A stretch of DNA of 9,161 nucleotides from Candidatus Moraniibacteriota bacterium (GCA_026396205.1 JAPLXF010000059.1:1-9161), one strand, 5' to 3'; counted from the first letter of the stretch, positions 1-5,302 are shown. Notes: generated by a model from the sequence alone, not told the origin. Made by a program: numbers and translations.

Positions 1-187
1 AATCCTGAATAAGCATTGTCTCATTGTGATTGACAACAATACTGGCCGAGGTATGCGGCGAATACACCAAAACTTGGCCTTCGCGAATTCCGGAATTGCC
101 GACAATCTCTTCCACCTTATCGGTAATGTCAATGAATTCTACTTGGCTTTGGGTTTTTATTTCTATTTTCCTCCTTTCGATTTTCAC
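1..187 (-). CDS. yjbQ: YjbQ/UPF0047 family protein, N-terminal part (runs off window)
   Basis: The 62 visible codons match the beginning of the UPF0047 (YjbQ) family, small cytosolic beta-rich proteins of about 130-140 residues linked to thiamine-phosphate synthase-like activity in some bacteria. The diagnostic stretches are VEFIDITDKVEEIV (residues 16-29), the glycines around SGIREGQVLVYSPHT, and SPHTSASIVVNHNE (43-56), corresponding to the family's HTxAxxxxNE region with a conserved active-site histidine (H45 here). The C-terminal half, with the remaining histidines and the GxWQ motif, lies outside the window. I chose GTG at 185-187 because it is the first usual start after an upstream in-frame stop. 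However, a strong AGGAGG lies just inside the ORF (about 170-175), so initiation at a downstream non-standard ATA cannot be excluded. The start region overlaps one arm of an inverted repeat. It lies 115 bases downstream of the malic enzyme stop on the same strand. Confidence 0.82.
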   Translation of the reverse strand, partial: MKIERRKIEIKTQSQVEFIDITDKVEEIVGNSGIREGQVLVYSPHTSASIVVNHNETMLIQD

Positions 188-292
188 CCCGACACTAACT
201 TTTAATCCACTAATTTATGTAGCGGAATAAAAGTTTATTAAATAATTTATCGAATGGCCCTGCACAAAATTTATTTAAAGTTAGTGCGGGGT
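186..292. repeat. Long inverted repeat between malic enzyme and yjbQ
   Basis: Bases 186-202 (ACCCCG, one unpaired A, CACTAACTTT) pair with 277-292 (AAAGTTAGTG, CGGGGT): 16 base pairs with one bulge, plus two more inner A-T pairs after a second bulge. The intervening loop is about 74 bases. The outer arm covers the GTG start of yjbQ. A third segment, CCCTGCAC at 258-265, can also pair with GTGCGGGG at 284-291 (seven Watson-Crick pairs plus one T-G wobble read on the plus strand, or one C-A mismatch in the minus-strand transcript). The right arm therefore has two mutually exclusive partners. Only AT-rich spacer surrounds the arms. No T-run follows on the minus strand, so it is not a simple terminator for the malic enzyme gene. 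It could be a regulatory leader or a mobile-element remnant. Confidence 0.55.
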
Positions 293-302
293 TCATTTTG
301 TT

Positions 303-1421
303 TTAGAAAATTTTGGAAACCGCCTGAACTACTTTAGGATCAAGCGCTTCTGGTATTATTTTACCACTAGTTGGTTTTTTTACCAAGCCCGCAATAGCCA
401 AGGCCGCTTTGAGTTTGTACTCGTCGGTAATTTTTTTGGTCCGAGTATCTAAAGCGCCCCGGAAAATGCCCGGAAAGGCCAAAACATTGTTGATTTGATT
501 GGGATAATCCGATCGGCCGGTAGCCACAACTGCCGCACCGCCTTTTTTGGCTTCGTTCGGCATAATTTCCGGAATTGGATTGGCCATGGCAAAAACAATG
601 GCATCTCTTTTCATTTTTTGAATATCTTCTTTTTTTAGCAAATTAGGCGCCGAGACTCCGATAAAAACATCGGCTTTGATTAAAGCTTCTTTCAGGCTGC
701 CTTTTTCCTTTTTCGGATTGGTTAGGCCGGCTATTTTGTTTTTCGCCCAATTCATACCTTTTTTTCTTCCCAGATATATCACGCCAGTGCTATCGGCTAA
801 GATAACATTTTTAGCGCCGTATTTTAGCAACAATTTTGTTATCGCCATTCCCGCCGCTCCGGCGCCGCTGATGACTATTTTTATTTTCTGGATATTTTTC
901 TTAACGACTTTCAGCGCATTGATGAAGCCAGCGAGAACTACGATAGCCGTGCCGTGCTGGTCGTCGTGGAAGACGGGAATATCCAATTCTTTTTTCAGTC
1001 TTTCTTCAATTTCAAAACACCTGGGCGCGGAAATATCTTCCAGATTTATTCCGCCAAAAGTCGGCGCCAGATATTTCACGGTTTTAATTATTTCTTCGGT
1101 ATCTTGCGTTGCCAAGACAATCGGAATAGCGTCCACTCCACCCAGTTCTTTGAAAAGCAAAGCTTTCCCTTCCATAACCGGCAGGGCCGCTTCCGGACCG
1201 ATATTCCCCAACCCCAAAACCGCGCTACCGTCCGAAATTACCGCCACCGTATTTTTGCGGATGGTATAGTCAAAAGATAATTTTTTATTTTTGGCAATCG
1301 CTTTGGAAACTTCCGCCACCCCCGGCGTATACAAAATCGGCAGATTTTTTTTGGTCAATTTCTGCTTGCTTCTAATTTCTATTTTGCCGCCGATTTTTTT
1401 GGATAATTCTATTGATTTCAT
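303..1421 (-). CDS. Malic enzyme (NAD(P)-dependent, oxaloacetate-decarboxylating)
   Basis: This is a full-length 372-residue malic enzyme of the short bacterial/archaeal type, a cytosolic enzyme that oxidatively decarboxylates malate to pyruvate and CO2 with a divalent metal. The N-terminal malic domain has the catalytic tyrosine in LYTPGVAEVS (Y31) and the catalytic lysine in PVMEGKALLFK (K86). Metal ligands are E128-D129 in NLEDISAPRCFEIE and D153/D154 in PVFHDDQHGTA. The C-terminal Rossmann domain begins with VISGAGAAG (glycines 186, 188, 191). D210 at the end of the next strand (ILADS) suggests a preference for NAD over NADP; that is inference. ANPIPEI (280-286) and ATGRSDYPNQINNVLAFPGIF are further family signatures, so all key residues are present. 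The ATG at 1419-1421 has no obvious Shine-Dalgarno site. It follows trxB on the same strand, with the RAYT unit between them; the nearest palindrome ends 13 bases from its start. It provides pyruvate and reduced cofactor in a probably fermentative cell. Confidence 0.96.
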   Translation of the reverse strand: MKSIELSKKIGGKIEIRSKQKLTKKNLPILYTPGVAEVSKAIAKNKKLSFDYTIRKNTVAVISDGSAVLGLGNIGPEAALPVMEGKALLFKELGGVDAIPIVLATQDTEEIIKTVKYLAPTFGGINLEDISAPRCFEIEERLKKELDIPVFHDDQHGTAIVVLAGFINALKVVKKNIQKIKIVISGAGAAGMAITKLLLKYGAKNVILADSTGVIYLGRKKGMNWAKNKIAGLTNPKKEKGSLKEALIKADVFIGVSAPNLLKKEDIQKMKRDAIVFAMANPIPEIMPNEAKKGGAAVVATGRSDYPNQINNVLAFPGIFRGALDTRTKKITDEYKLKAALAIAGLVKKPTSGKIIPEALDPKVVQAVSKIF

Positions 1422-1433
1422 AAAACTTGGTTC

Positions 1434-1456
1434 ACTTAGACATCCAATGTCTAAGT
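1434..1456 (+). repeat. RAYT-associated palindrome, copy 1
   Basis: This is an inverted repeat with 10-base arms, ACTTAGACAT (1434-1443) and ATGTCTAAGT (1447-1456), around a 3-base loop CCA. It is followed by AG, which gives GTAG at 1455-1458, the tetranucleotide characteristic of REP sequences recognised by RAYTs; here it lies 3' of the palindrome rather than 5'. It lies between the transposase stop codon and the start of the malic enzyme gene. Confidence 0.9.
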
Positions 1457-1458
1457 AG

Positions 1459-2103
1459 CTACTCCATTAACAAATCTTCCATTTCTTTTAAATTACCTTT
1501 CCTTTCCAGAATACCAGCTAAAGAATTTTCTGCAAATTTTTTATATTCTTCGCAATTTTTAAATTGACCTGCGATTACTTTCTTTTTACAAAATCCTTTT
1601 TTTCCGTTAAGATGCTCTTCCCAACTTGATTTAGACATTGGATGTCTAAGCTTTAATTTATGCACTCTATTATTTAAATTTACATAACTGCTTAAATGCA
1701 GAAGATATTCATTGGAATTTATATGCGTAGATTTGAATCTGCCCTGAAATAATGATCCGCTCCGCTTTTCTTTGTAATTAAAATATTTCGTATAACCATC
1801 ACCGAGCTTCTGCATAAATCTTTCAATGCCTCCATCAATAATTTGTTCAAGAATAAAATGATAATGATTTGGATTTATACAATAACAAATAAAATTCACC
1901 AGCTTTTTTCTCTTCTTAGACATTGGATGTCTTAAACTAAAAGAATGCGCATATATACTGCCAATCGGTTCGGTGGTATTGAATTCATCCATGCTTTGCA
2001 AAAATCTAGACAAATCTTTTGGATTAGAAAAAATATTTCTCTTATCAACGCCCCTGTTATAGATATGATAATATTCGCCTACTTTAAAGGGAACCTTGCG
2101 CAT
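1459..2103 (-). CDS. REP-associated tyrosine transposase (Y1_Tnp / RAYT)
   Basis: A 214-residue protein of the transposase IS200-like (Y1_Tnp) superfamily, RAYT branch. These HUH nucleases nick single-stranded DNA at hairpins through a covalent tyrosine. The visible signatures are the family N-terminus EYYHIYNRGVDKRNIF (10-25), the HUH motif PNHYHFILEQ (H80 and H82), and the catalytic region GYTKYFNYKEKRSGSLFQGRF with candidate nucleophiles Y104 and Y107. The C-terminal part (YVNLNNRVHKL, SSWEEHL, KKFAENS) is also typical. Odd feature: residues 57-63 and 152-158 are both LRHPMSK, encoded by in-frame copies of the flanking palindrome. Both sit in expected surface loops, before the beta-strand LVNFICYC and before SSWEE. 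The reading frame and catalytic residues are intact, so the protein may still be active. The ATG at 2101-2103 has no Shine-Dalgarno site, and its leader carries the palindrome cluster at 2111-2144. Confidence 0.92.
   Translation of the reverse strand: MRKVPFKVGEYYHIYNRGVDKRNIFSNPKDLSRFLQSMDEFNTTEPIGSIYAHSFSLRHPMSKKRKKLVNFICYCINPNHYHFILEQIIDGGIERFMQKLGDGYTKYFNYKEKRSGSLFQGRFKSTHINSNEYLLHLSSYVNLNNRVHKLKLRHPMSKSSWEEHLNGKKGFCKKKVIAGQFKNCEEYKKFAENSLAGILERKGNLKEMEDLLME
1630..1650 (-). repeat. Palindrome copy 2, inside the transposase gene
   Basis: On the minus strand this reads CTTAGACAT, CCA, ATGTCTAA plus a final A instead of G, a single mismatch to copy 1. Its orientation (loop CCA in the coding strand) is opposite to that of copy 1. 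In frame it encodes residues LRHPMSK at 152-158 of the transposase and adds seven codons without disturbing the frame. Confidence 0.9.
1915..1935 (-). repeat. Palindrome copy 3, inside the transposase gene
   Basis: Eighteen bases (1915-1932) match the palindrome exactly; the outer edge has diverged (TTAAGACAT on the coding strand instead of CTTAGACAT). It is in the same orientation and the same reading frame as copy 2, and encodes LRHPMSK at residues 57-63 of the transposase. The slight decay of one arm suggests it is older than copy 2 or under coding constraint. Confidence 0.85.
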
Positions 2104-2110
2104 TTTATTT

Positions 2111-2144
2111 ACTTAGACATTACTTAGACATTGAATGTCTAAGT
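2111..2144 (+). repeat. Palindrome copy 4 with a tandem half-site
   Basis: Bases 2122-2144 form the most perfect copy: 11-base arms ACTTAGACATT and AATGTCTAAGT around a single G. Directly before it, 2111-2121 repeats the left arm exactly (ACTTAGACATT), a head-to-tail duplication of a half-palindrome. GTAG follows at 2143-2146, as in copy 1. The trxB stop codon begins at the very next base on the other side, so this copy could fold at the 3' end of the trxB message and in the 5' leader of the transposase message. Confidence 0.92.
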
Positions 2145-2146
2145 AG

Positions 2147-3124
2147 TTAACCTTTGGGCTTTAACTTAAGTTTTTTATATATGCTTCCCGCCGCCACAGC
2201 GCCTTCGGCGACGGCTGTAATAATCTGGCGGAATTTGTTGGAAGAAGTGTCAATATCCCCGGCTGAATAAACATTTTCAATGCTGGTCGCTTGCGTGCCG
2301 TCCACGATTATATAATCCTGGTCGTCGGTTTTCACGCCCAGATTTTTAGCCAGCACCGCTCCCGGAAAAGTTCCGACTTCAATAAAAACTCCCTGAACTG
2401 CCAATTCTTTTTTCTCCCCGCCTCGCGTCGATGAGCGGTCTTCTCCGCGAGTCGAGGCGGGCCCATTCATTTCATAAACTATTCCGGAAACTTTAGTATC
2501 CCCTTTTATTTCCGTAATATTGGAACAGCAAATCATTTCAATTTTCGGATTGGCTTTCATCTGTTCTATCCAGGCCGGTTCAAAACTGACTTTTTCATCT
2601 TTGTATATCAGCGTCACTTTATTGGCGAATTCCGTCAGGTGAATCGCGGCGGTCGCGGCCGAATCTCCGCCGCCGATAACCACCACATCTTTGCCCCGAA
2701 AAAACATGGCGTCGCAAGTGGCGCAATAAGAAACGCCTTTGCCTAAAAATCTATCCTCGCCGGGCACATTCATTTTGCGCGGCTTCATGCCGAGCGCCAA
2801 AATTATAGATTGGGCCGTGTATTCTCCAGTTTTTTCACCAACAACTTTAAATCCGGTTTCGGTTTTTACGATATTATTGACCGAATCTTTAATAATTTTC
2901 CCGCCTAATTTTTCCGATTGTTTGACGAATTTACCCATTAAATCTTTGCCGGAAATTTTTTCAAAGCCGGCATAATTTTCAATTTCCCAGGCTTCTACTA
3001 CCTGCCCGCCGATTTCGCTGCCAATAACCAGATGGTCAAGCTTATATCTTGAAGCATAAATAGATGCTCCCAGCCCCGCCGGCCCAGCGCCGACAATAAT
3101 TAGATCGTATATTTTATTTTCCAT
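2147..3124 (-). CDS. trxB: Thioredoxin reductase (FAD flavoprotein)
   Basis: A 325-residue low-molecular-weight thioredoxin reductase, cytosolic, which passes electrons from a nicotinamide cofactor through FAD and a disulfide to thioredoxin. The FAD fold is IIVGAGPAGLGASIYASR (9-26). The redox-active pair is C134/C137 in SYCATCDAMFF. The nucleotide-binding fold is VIGGGDSAATAAIHL (149-163), and the C-terminal FAD motif is SAGDIDT (287-293). Two oddities stand out. The usual HRRxxFRA motif that holds the NADPH 2'-phosphate is replaced by YKDEKVSFE (174-182), so cofactor choice may differ (inference). Residues about 221-237, PASTRGEDRSSTRGG within a surface beta-hairpin, are encoded by a GC-rich palindromic insertion. 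Without it the length is close to the family norm. The ATG lies four bases after the stop of the swivel-domain gene, so it is co-translated in that operon. A thioredoxin gene lies at 7415-7729. Confidence 0.95.
   Translation of the reverse strand: MENKIYDLIIVGAGPAGLGASIYASRYKLDHLVIGSEIGGQVVEAWEIENYAGFEKISGKDLMGKFVKQSEKLGGKIIKDSVNNIVKTETGFKVVGEKTGEYTAQSIILALGMKPRKMNVPGEDRFLGKGVSYCATCDAMFFRGKDVVVIGGGDSAATAAIHLTEFANKVTLIYKDEKVSFEPAWIEQMKANPKIEMICCSNITEIKGDTKVSGIVYEMNGPASTRGEDRSSTRGGEKKELAVQGVFIEVGTFPGAVLAKNLGVKTDDQDYIIVDGTQATSIENVYSAGDIDTSSNKFRQIITAVAEGAVAAGSIYKKLKLKPKG
2417..2461 (-). repeat. GC-rich palindromic insertion inside trxB
   Basis: Outer arms CCCGCCTCG (2417-2425) and CGAGGCGGG (2453-2461) pair perfectly over nine bases. 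An inner GCGG (2435-2438) pairs with CCGC (2445-2448) around a six-base loop. CTCGCG (2423-2427 region) also matches CGCGAG (2447-2451), allowing an alternative fold. The 45 bases are far richer in G and C than the surrounding gene. On the coding strand they translate in frame as a low-complexity peptide with an internal repeat (STRGE...STRGG). The insertion lies in a loop between two beta-strands, where family members vary, so the enzyme can tolerate it. Confidence 0.82.
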
Positions 3125-3128
3125 AAAT

Positions 3129-3782
3129 TTATTTTTTATTAGCTCTTTTAATTATTCTAACAATTCCCCGATTGGCGTCAACTTTAACTAAGTCACCATT
3201 TTTGAGAATCTTAGTAGCGTAAATTGTACCGACAATACAGGGAATTTTAAGCTCTCTACTTATAATAGCAGCGTGGGAAAGCATGCCGCCTTGATTTGTT
3301 ATAATCGCTTTCGCTTTTTGGCATAAAACCATTATATCTGGGTTTGTACTCTGTGCAACAAGAATTTGACCTTTTTTCATTTTATAGGAATTTTTTTGGG
3401 CTTCTTTTGAATCATACATAGGAGAAATAAAAACATTCCCTCTCGCAATTCCTTTATTAGCAATTTGTCCTTTTAAAGAACTAATGCTTCTTTTAGATTT
3501 CATTTCTTCATCTTTGAAAAACATTTCTACAATTTGCTGTGCTTCGCTACTATTAAATTCTATTATCTTTTTATTTTTAACTGTTAATGCGTAAAGCCTT
3601 CTTCTTTTCGATATTTTTTTATAATCTAAAACTTTCCCTTTAAAAATATCTTCAATTTCTATTGAAAATAGATATTTTAAAAGGTCTTTTCTAATGGAAA
3701 ATTTTTCTGATATTATCCCAAGAACCTTACTAATTACTCCGCCGTCAGATGTATAGCAATTCCACATTTTCCTTCCTTCCAT
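3129..3782 (-). CDS. Phosphohistidine swivel (PEP-utilising mobile domain) protein; probable C-terminal half of a split protein
   Basis: The last ~110 residues of this 217-residue protein are a PEP-utilisers mobile domain (PF00391), the swinging domain that carries phosphate on a histidine in PPDK, PEP synthase, enzyme I and rifampin phosphotransferase. Signatures are LKGQIANKGIARGNVFIS (103-120), KKGQILVAQSTNPD (136-149), GGMLSHAAIISREL with phospho-accepting H170 (165-178), IPCIVGT (180-186) and the closing VDANRGIVRI. Residues 1-100 are helical and alignable by eye to the same region of the 520-residue protein at 5846-7408. It lacks both an ATP-binding domain and the PEP/pyruvate barrel. 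The ATG at 3780-3782 has no good Shine-Dalgarno; M6 is preceded by GGAAGG, so 3767 is a rival start. The frame is open upstream to overlap the preceding ORF at a -1 slippery site, so this may be translated as a fusion of about 370 residues with that ORF. Confidence 0.88.
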   Translation of the reverse strand: MEGRKMWNCYTSDGGVISKVLGIISEKFSIRKDLLKYLFSIEIEDIFKGKVLDYKKISKRRRLYALTVKNKKIIEFNSSEAQQIVEMFFKDEEMKSKRSISSLKGQIANKGIARGNVFISPMYDSKEAQKNSYKMKKGQILVAQSTNPDIMVLCQKAKAIITNQGGMLSHAAIISRELKIPCIVGTIYATKILKNGDLVKVDANRGIVRIIKRANKK

Positions 3783-3793
3783 TTTTATTGTCT

Positions 3794-4240
3794 CTATTTT
3801 TTTAAATTTTCCTTGAAAATTTTATTTTCGAATTTATCAGAAATTGAATCAATAAAAACATACTCTGTAAATCCATATAATTTCCAAAAATCTTTTAGAT
3901 TTTCAACTAATTCTTTGAATTCTTTTAGATTTATCTGCGGGGATTTTTGCAAATATTTATTTGAAATCTTAGGAAATATTTTTTTATGCTTTTTGAAATC
4001 TAAAAAGTATTTTTGAAAATTTATTTTTTTAAGAAATAATTTAGATGCTGTTTTTTTTATCTTTTTTCTAGCTTCTTTTGTATTGTAAAGATAGAAAACC
4101 CAAAATTTTCCCCTATTAACAATTAAAGCATCCCCAATTGAAAGAGGTCCACTTAAAAGAAACTCACTAACAAGAAAGGAGGCGCGATTTTTTACCCTAA
4201 ACATCAGATGATAATCCTTTGGAAATATTTTTTTGTTCAT
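3794..4240 (-). CDS. Conserved-context helical protein; probable N-terminal half of the swivel protein
   Basis: A 148-residue lysine-, phenylalanine- and isoleucine-rich protein with no signal peptide, membrane helix or catalytic motif that I recognise. Its opening (residues 9-31, with FRVKNRASFLVSEFLLSG) resembles residues 28-50 of the 520-residue swivel protein at 5846-7408 (FLVYRNEPIFLDSILMKG). Its end (KDFWKLYGFTEYVFIDSIS) runs straight into the helical region with which the next ORF begins. The simplest reading is that it is the substrate- or partner-binding half of one protein whose swivel domain now lies in the -1 frame. It starts five bases after the stop of the PPDK_N gene (TAA, then ATG at 4238-4240) with no Shine-Dalgarno, so translation is probably coupled. 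Its coding region is much more AT-rich than the PPDK_N and trxB genes. If not half of a split gene, it would be an orphan accessory subunit. Confidence 0.72.
   Translation of the reverse strand: MNKKIFPKDYHLMFRVKNRASFLVSEFLLSGPLSIGDALIVNRGKFWVFYLYNTKEARKKIKKTASKLFLKKINFQKYFLDFKKHKKIFPKISNKYLQKSPQINLKEFKELVENLKDFWKLYGFTEYVFIDSISDKFENKIFKENLKK
3797..3806 (-). other. Candidate -1 frameshift site (T TTA AAA AAA then TAG)
   Basis: At the end of the 148-residue ORF the coding strand reads AAT TTA AAA AAA TAG. T TTA AAA is a canonical X XXY YYZ heptamer in the correct zero frame, and the overlapping A AAA AAA is a second one. A -1 slip enters the frame of the downstream swivel ORF, which is open there, giving L-K-K-I-E-T-I-K-M-E-G across the junction. 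The same A7 tract could instead be a one-base deletion, a sequencing error, or a site of transcriptional slippage. I see no convincing downstream pseudoknot or well-spaced upstream Shine-Dalgarno stimulator. Confidence 0.5.
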
Positions 4241-4245
4241 TTCAT

Positions 4246-5205
4246 TTATAGTGTTGTTATCGGCCTAGATTGGATAATATAAAATTTGCCTCTTCCATAC
4301 GCCCATTCAATATCCTGCGGTTTTTTGTAATGTTTTTCGATGCCGGCGCAGATGGACGCTAATTCTAAAACTTTCTTATCGGCCAGCTTTTGCTTTTCTT
4401 GGATATTTTTGGGAATATTTACCCACTTGGTTCCGCCGCTTAAGCCCCGGATAATTTTTCTGGCTTGCTTAGCCACATTCACATCCGTGATTTCTTTTTT
4501 CTTTTTGTCCAGAACAAAACTGTCGGGCGTAATTGATCCGGAAACGATGGCCTCGCCCAAGCCCAGCCCGGCTTCGATTATCATCTGGTTCCGGTCTTCC
4601 GTCACCGGGTGGACCGTAAAGCAGATGCCGGAAATTTCCGATTCCACCATTTTTTGCACCACCACGGCCACGCTGACCTTGGAATCCATAAGTTTTTTCT
4701 CGTGGCGATAAAACATGGCTCGCGGAGTAAAAAGTGAAGACCAGCATTTTTTAACATTTTCCAAAAGTGTTTTTTCGGTCGTATTCAAATAACTTTCCAG
4801 TTCGCCGGCCCAAGAAGCCACGCTGGAATCTTCGGCCGTCGCCGAAGAGCGAACCGCCACGAACTTGGCTTTCAATTTTTTAAAATCACTTACAATTTCT
4901 TTCTCGATATCTTTGGTAATTTTTTGGTCATGAATCATATCGCGGATAGTATTGGAAGCTCTGTCCACTGAATTTACATCTTTATAGTTGACTTTGCGGA
5001 TCAGTGAATCAATTTCATGCTCCAAGTCGGTTTCTTCCAAAAAGCGGTCAAAAGCGCTGGCTAAAATGACAAATCCCGGCGGAACAGGAATATTATTATT
5101 AATCATTTCTCCGAGCGACGCTCCTTTCCCGCCGGCAATACCGACATCTTTTTTGGATAGCTGTTTGAAGCTTAGGATAAGGCTTTTTGGAGGGGTTATT
5201 GACAT
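4246..5205 (-). CDS. Stand-alone PEP synthase/PPDK N-terminal ATP-binding domain protein
   Basis: This 319-residue protein is a complete PPDK_N domain (PF01326, ATP-grasp type), which in PEP synthase, PPDK and rifampin phosphotransferase binds ATP and phosphorylates the swivel-domain histidine. Signatures: GIAGGKGASLGEM (22-34), PVPPGFVI (40-47), VAVRSSATAEDSSVASWAGELESYLN (116-141, nucleotide-contact R119), VVQKMV (182-187), EAGLGLGEAIVSGSITPD (211-228), and DIEWAYGRGKFYIIQSRPITTL (298-319), with E300 and Q312/R314 expected at the metal/ATP site. Full PEP synthase has about 790 residues. This protein stops exactly at the domain boundary, so the phosphohistidine and PEP/pyruvate domains are absent, and the clean ending argues against random truncation. 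It is the first gene of the operon containing the 148-residue ORF, the swivel protein and trxB. The ATG at 5203-5205 has no Shine-Dalgarno. Confidence 0.93.
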   Translation of the reverse strand: MSITPPKSLILSFKQLSKKDVGIAGGKGASLGEMINNNIPVPPGFVILASAFDRFLEETDLEHEIDSLIRKVNYKDVNSVDRASNTIRDMIHDQKITKDIEKEIVSDFKKLKAKFVAVRSSATAEDSSVASWAGELESYLNTTEKTLLENVKKCWSSLFTPRAMFYRHEKKLMDSKVSVAVVVQKMVESEISGICFTVHPVTEDRNQMIIEAGLGLGEAIVSGSITPDSFVLDKKKKEITDVNVAKQARKIIRGLSGGTKWVNIPKNIQEKQKLADKKVLELASICAGIEKHYKKPQDIEWAYGRGKFYIIQSRPITTL

Positions 5206-5260
5206 ATGTTTAAAAATATGATAGGATATTAGATTGGCTAGAACATTGACATTTACATTA

Positions 5261-5288
5261 ATTATAGACTAGGGAACCAAAAAGACAA
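5261..5288 (-). promoter_or_regulatory. Probable promoter of the PPDK_N operon
   Basis: On the minus strand a perfect TATAAT (5266 down to 5261) is preceded, after a 16-base spacer, by TTGTCT (5288-5283; four of six matches to TTGACA). A start about 49-50 bases upstream of the ATG at 5205 would follow. The divergent plus-strand gene shares this 110-base region. A TTGACA lies at 5246-5251 for the plus strand, but no good -10 box follows at the right distance, so the plus promoter is unresolved. Confidence 0.45.
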
Positions 5289-5302
5289 AACCTCATTTCA
5301 AG

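Larger units (their letters stand above)
1434..2144 (-). mobile_element. REP/RAYT-type unit: transposase gene bounded by palindromes
   Basis: The unit is one IS200/IS605-like single-strand transposase gene with the same palindrome on each side (1434-1456 and 2122-2144). The two flanking copies run in the same plus-strand direction, both ending in TAAGTAG. Its right edge touches the trxB stop codon (TAA at 2147-2149) and its left edge is 13 bases before the malic enzyme start, so it apparently inserted between two formerly adjacent genes. I see no target-site duplication and no long terminal inverted repeats, as expected for HUH transposases. RAYTs are usually single-copy domesticated genes that mobilise or maintain REP palindromes rather than classical insertion sequences, so 'mobile' is provisional. 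Confidence 0.7.

Noticed and set aside
676..1269. Long plus-strand open frame opposite the malic enzyme
   Set aside because: It is the antisense shadow of a gene with complete catalytic motifs, shows no recognisable domain and has no ribosome binding site.
1434..2144. CRISPR array
   Set aside because: The repeated units are self-complementary palindromes at irregular spacing inside and around a transposase gene, not regular repeats separated by uniform spacers.
4469..4747. Overlapping minus-strand ORF rich in Gly and Arg within the PPDK_N gene
   Set aside because: It lies inside a well-supported PPDK_N coding frame, and its composition reflects out-of-frame reading of that gene.
4246..5205. 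Calling this gene a full PEP synthase (ppsA)
   Set aside because: Only the N-terminal ATP-binding domain is present; the phosphohistidine and PEP/pyruvate domains are missing from this reading frame.
5246..5251. TTGACA as a -35 box for the plus-strand gene
   Set aside because: No acceptable -10 hexamer follows at 16-18 bases; the nearby TATAAT fits the minus strand instead.
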